DNA from: Bog-756 sp963699085
Lineage (GTDB): Bacteria > Actinomycetota > Acidimicrobiia > Acidimicrobiales > RAAP-2
DNA: 64,000 bases
NCBI GenBank assembly: GCA_963699085.1
Contig: CAVOTH010000004.1
Span: 1,240,001 to 1,304,000, forward strand
Direction of reading: 5' to 3'
The position numbers and the translations under genes were made by a program. The notes below the pieces were generated by a model. It was given only the letters and a program-made list of their open reading frames with translations, was not told the DNA's origin and searched no databases. Positions 60,861-64,000 of the stretch are shown one piece after another. Positions within the stretch are counted from its first letter, which is position 1. Every line of letters begins with the position of its first letter.

Positions 60861-63800
60861 TCAGCCCACCGCCCGGACCAGCAGGTCCTCGAGCTCGAGC
60901 CGGTGCAGTGCGGCGCTGCCCGATGCGGGGCTGGCCGATTCGGCCCGGCTGACGTGGCGCAGGATGTGGGAACTGCGCAACAGCCGGTGGAGCCGGCTGT
61001 GGACGAAGTTCCAGGCGCCCATGTTCTCGGGCTCCTCCTGCAACCACACCACCTCCTCTGCTGTCGGGTACCGCCGAAGCACCTCGGTGATCTCGTCTTT
61101 CGGCCATGGGTAGAGCTGCTCGACCCGGACCACGGCGACATGGGCTCCGGCGTCACCGAGTTGATCGCGCCGGCCGATGGCATCGAAGGCCACCTTGCCG
61201 GAGCAGAGCACCACCCGGCTCACCCCGGCCCGGTCCAGCCCCTCCGAAGCGGCTGGATCGTCGACCACTTCGTCGAAGGAACCCGAAGTGAAGGCGGCGA
61301 TCGGTGAACGCGCCTGACGGGCCCGCAGGAGAGACTTCGGGGTGAACACGATGAGCGGTTTGAGGTCGGGAACGCGCACCTGGGCCCGGAGTACGTGGAA
61401 GTACTGCGCCGCGGTGGTGGGCTGGACGACCCGGAGATTTCCCCGGGCACAGAGTGACAAGAACCGCTCGATCCTGGCCGACGAGTGCTCGGGACCTTGC
61501 CCCTCGTACCCGTGGGGCAGGAGCAGCACGAGACCGGACTTCTGTCCCCACTTGTCTTCGGCCGCCACCAGGAAGTTGTCGACGATGATCTCGGCACCGT
61601 TCCAGAAGTCTCCGAACTGGGCCTCCCACGCCACCAGGTCGTGGGGGGCTTCGACCGAGTAGCCGTACTCGAAGCCCACACAGGCGTACTCCGAGAGAAG
61701 CGAGTCCCGGATGGTGAACCGACCGCCTCCGAGCCCTTCCAGTGGGACGTGCTCCGCGCCGGTCCGGTAGTCGACAAGCACGGCGTGGCGATGGGAGAAG
61801 GTGCCCCGTCTGGTGTCCTGGCCGGTCACCCGGACGTTGGTCCCGTCGAGCAGGATCGACCCGAAGGCCAACGCCTCGCCCAAGGCCCAGTCGATCTCGC
61901 CGTCGGCCACGACTTTGTCCCTCTGTTCGAACTGGCGGGCCAGCTTCGGGTGCATCACGAAACCCTCGGGCACCGAACGCACCACGGTGGCCAGGCGGGC
62001 GATCGTCTCGGGGTCGATACCGGTTTGGATCCGGGGGATGAACTGGTCGGGTTGGATGTACTCCGGCAGGTTGATCGGGGGTGGCGGGGCTTCCTCGGCC
62101 TCCGCACGGGTCTCGTCCAGCGCGGACTGCAGTCGGGCCGAGAAGTCGTCGAGCGCCTGCTCGGCCTCCTCCAGTGAGATGTCCCCCCGACGGACCAACG
62201 CTTCGGTGTACAGCTTTCGCACCGAACGTTTGGCGTCGATCAGCGCGTACATCAGAGGCTGGGTGTAGCTCGGGTCGTCGCCCTCGTTGTGGCCGTGACG
62301 CCGGTAGCAGACCATGTCGATGACCACGTCCTTGTGGAACGCCTGGCGGAACCCAAAGGCCAGTCGGGCCGCCCTGGCGCAAGCTTCGGGGTCGTCGCCG
62401 TTGACGTGGAAGATCGGAGCCTGGACCATCTTGGCCACGTCGGTCGGGTACACCGAGGAGCGGGCCGCCTCCGGTGCGGTGGTGAAGCCCAGCTGGTTGT
62501 TGATGACGACGTGGATCGTGCCACCGGTGCGGTAACCGGCCAGGCCGGAGAGGTTGAGGGTCTCGGCCACCACGCCCTGGCCGGCGAACGCGGCGTCGCC
62601 ATGCAGGAGGATCGGCAGGACCGGGAACGGGTCGCCGCTGCCGTCCACCAGTCTCGGCCCACTCCCGCGTTCGCCGCCTAGTGCGTCCTGGCGGGCACGG
62701 GCCATCCCCACCACCACCGGGTCGACCGCCTCCAGGTGCGACGGGTTGGAAGCCATTGTGAGCGGGATGGAGCCGCCGTTGCGCGCCACGAAGTGACCGG
62801 AGGCCCCCTTGTGGTACTTCACGTCGCCCGAGCCCTGGACCGAGTCGGGGTCGAGATTTCCCTCGAATTCCTCGAAGATCTCGCCGTAGGACTTGCCCAC
62901 GATGTTGGCGAGCACGTTCAGCCGGCCGCGGTGGGCCATGCCCATGACCGACTCGTGCAGGCCCTCTTTGACCGCTTCTTCGAGGATGGCATCGAGGATG
63001 ACGATGGCCGATTCGGCTCCTTCGAGCCCGAAGCGCTTCTGGCCGACGTAGCGGGTGTGGAGGAATCGTTCGAAGACTTCCGCCGCGTTGAGGCGGTCGA
63101 GGATGTGACGCTGCTCGTCCGGTCCGATGACGGTCGAGACCCCCTCGACGTGCTGCTGGATCCAGCGCTTCTGGTCGGGATCCTGGATATGCATGTATTC
63201 GATCCCGAGGGTGCGGCAGTAGGCGTCGCGCAACAACGACAGGATCTCGTCCAGGGTGGCCATCTGCTTGCCGGCGAGTCCGTCGGCGACGAACTGGCGG
63301 GGCAGGTCCCAGATGGTGAGCCCGTAGTGGAGTGGATCGAGCTCGGGGTGGAGGTCGACGTCCTCGGCATCGAGCGGGTCGAGGTGGGCGATGAGGTGAC
63401 CCCGGACCCGGTACATGTTGATCAGGGTCTGGACGTGGTTCTGCTTGATGAGCCGCTCGTGACCGCCGTCGGAGTCATCGACCGACGAGTTGTCGTCCTG
63501 CTGCCATGTGACCGGCTCGTAAGGGATCTCCAGGGAGTGGAACAACTCCTCGTAGAACCCGTGACCGCCCATGAGGCACTCGGACACGTGGGCCAGGAAG
63601 AGCCCCGACTCGGCGCCCTGGATGATCCGATGGTCATAGGTGGAAGTGACCGTCACCGTCTTGCCAACGCCGAGCTCGGCCATCTTGCGGGGGTCGGCGG
63701 CCTCGAATCCCGGCGGGACACCGAGGGCCCCGACGCCCACGATCAGTCCTTGGCCGGGCATGAGCCGGGGCACCGACTGCACCGTGCCGATGGTCCCTGG

Positions 63801-64000
63801 GTTGGTCAGTGTCACCGTTGTGCCGGCGAAGTCGTCCGGGGTGATCTTGTTGGTGTGGATCTTGCGGATCAGGTCCTCGTACGCCGCCACGAAGCCTTTG
63901 AAGTCGCGGGTGTCGGCCTCGGTGATGCAGGGAACGAGGAGGGTGCGCCCGCCCGATTTCTCGACGTCGACGGCCAGGCCCAGGCCGACGTGCTCATGGC
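60861..64000 (-). CDS. kgd: multifunctional 2-oxoglutarate decarboxylase/dehydrogenase E1-E2 subunit (partial)
   Basis: Kgd/OdhA-type enzyme of the TCA cycle, open at the right edge; 1046 codons are visible. The beginning in the window is the end of an E2 acyltransferase domain: TLTNPGTIGTVQSVPRLMPGQG and STYDHRIIQGAESG, with the catalytic DHR. Then follows the E1 thiamine-diphosphate dehydrogenase: VRGHLIAHLDPLD, MGMAHRGRLNVLANIVGK, HGDAAFAGQGVVAETLNLS, HVVINNQLGFTT, DMVCYRRHGHNEGDDPSYTQP, and a C-terminal domain with VVWLQEEPENMGAWNF. The fusion of E2-like and E1 domains is typical of actinobacteria. The start lies beyond 64000. Confidence 0.95.
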   Translation of the reverse strand, partial: HEHVGLGLAVDVEKSGGRTLLVPCITEADTRDFKGFVAAYEDLIRKIHTNKITPDDFAGTTVTLTNPGTIGTVQSVPRLMPGQGLIVGVGALGVPPGFEAADPRKMAELGVGKTVTVTSTYDHRIIQGAESGLFLAHVSECLMGGHGFYEELFHSLEIPYEPVTWQQDDNSSVDDSDGGHERLIKQNHVQTLINMYRVRGHLIAHLDPLDAEDVDLHPELDPLHYGLTIWDLPRQFVADGLAGKQMATLDEILSLLRDAYCRTLGIEYMHIQDPDQKRWIQQHVEGVSTVIGPDEQRHILDRLNAAEVFERFLHTRYVGQKRFGLEGAESAIVILDAILEEAVKEGLHESVMGMAHRGRLNVLANIVGKSYGEIFEEFEGNLDPDSVQGSGDVKYHKGASGHFVARNGGSIPLTMASNPSHLEAVDPVVVGMARARQDALGGERGSGPRLVDGSGDPFPVLPILLHGDAAFAGQGVVAETLNLSGLAGYRTGGTIHVVINNQLGFTTAPEAARSSVYPTDVAKMVQAPIFHVNGDDPEACARAARLAFGFRQAFHKDVVIDMVCYRRHGHNEGDDPSYTQPLMYALIDAKRSVRKLYTEALVRRGDISLEEAEQALDDFSARLQSALDETRAEAEEAPPPPINLPEYIQPDQFIPRIQTGIDPETIARLATVVRSVPEGFVMHPKLARQFEQRDKVVADGEIDWALGEALAFGSILLDGTNVRVTGQDTRRGTFSHRHAVLVDYRTGAEHVPLEGLGGGRFTIRDSLLSEYACVGFEYGYSVEAPHDLVAWEAQFGDFWNGAEIIVDNFLVAAEDKWGQKSGLVLLLPHGYEGQGPEHSSARIERFLSLCARGNLRVVQPTTAAQYFHVLRAQVRVPDLKPLIVFTPKSLLRARQARSPIAAFTSGSFDEVVDDPAASEGLDRAGVSRVVLCSGKVAFDAIGRRDQLGDAGAHVAVVRVEQLYPWPKDEITEVLRRYPTAEEVVWLQEEPENMGAWNFVHSRLHRLLRSSHILRHVSRAESASPASGSAALHRLELEDLLVRAVG

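Overview
The window is a high-GC, gene-dense chromosomal segment of an actinobacterium. Signs of this are many GTG and TTG starts, ATGA/GTGA start-stop overlaps, a DUF2469 gene next to yraN, two F420-type oxidoreductase families, a 13E12-type (DUF222) HNH protein, a kgd-type 2-oxoglutarate decarboxylase/dehydrogenase, GTP-dependent PEP carboxykinase, and zinc-ribbon forms of L28 and L32. The mix of gene orders makes me lean to the class Acidimicrobiia, but that is an inference. I see no rRNA, tRNA, prophage, insertion sequence or CRISPR array.

Layout. 0-8 kb: fumC with a Fur-family regulator, endonuclease IV, two F420-type proteins, a pilin-like secreted protein, and dprA-comM. 8-12.7 kb: enoyl-CoA hydratase, secreted DUF3089 hydrolase, DUF222-HNH protein, lipoprotein. 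12.7-25.2 kb, nearly all minus strand: a housekeeping block reading from the right acpP-rnc-mutM-smc-ftsY-ffh-rpsP-khpA-rimM-trmD-rplS-DUF2469-yraN. 25.4-38.4 kb: an accessory block, mostly plus strand, lying between acpP and plsX, which are usually neighbours. It holds a four-gene circularly permuted ATP-grasp / alpha-E / transglutaminase operon, a SalK/SCO6745-like gene, an SDR, a truncated haemoglobin, an acyl-CoA dehydrogenase, an ECF sigma/anti-sigma pair facing a cupredoxin lipoprotein, and an ArsR-SRPBCC pair. 38.4-46.1 kb: the housekeeping block resumes (plsX, rpmF, DUF177, a DivIVA-like protein, coaD, rsmD, recG, a FakA-like gene, with rpmB divergent). 46.2-64 kb: thiL, pckG, an MFS transporter, an AsnC-like RAM protein, a CoA-transferase/racemase, carbonic anhydrase, galK, a PH-domain protein, a UvrD-like helicase, exonuclease III, a FabZ-like dehydratase, an NYN-(ATK)n-S1 fusion protein, an M20 peptidase, and kgd running off the right edge.

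Functional themes are central carbon flow (fumC, pckG, kgd), ribosome and signal-recognition biogenesis, DNA repair and uptake (nfo, mutM, xth, recG, dprA, comM), and one peptide-ligation-like operon. The most striking global property is that at least ten genes, including smc, recG and coaD, are broken by frameshifts that are nearly all explained by a single extra base. This looks more like residual sequencing error than real decay. A second theme is short tandem duplications placed at or near stop codons, including a 14-bp repeat that creates two five-codon mini-cistrons linking two operon genes.
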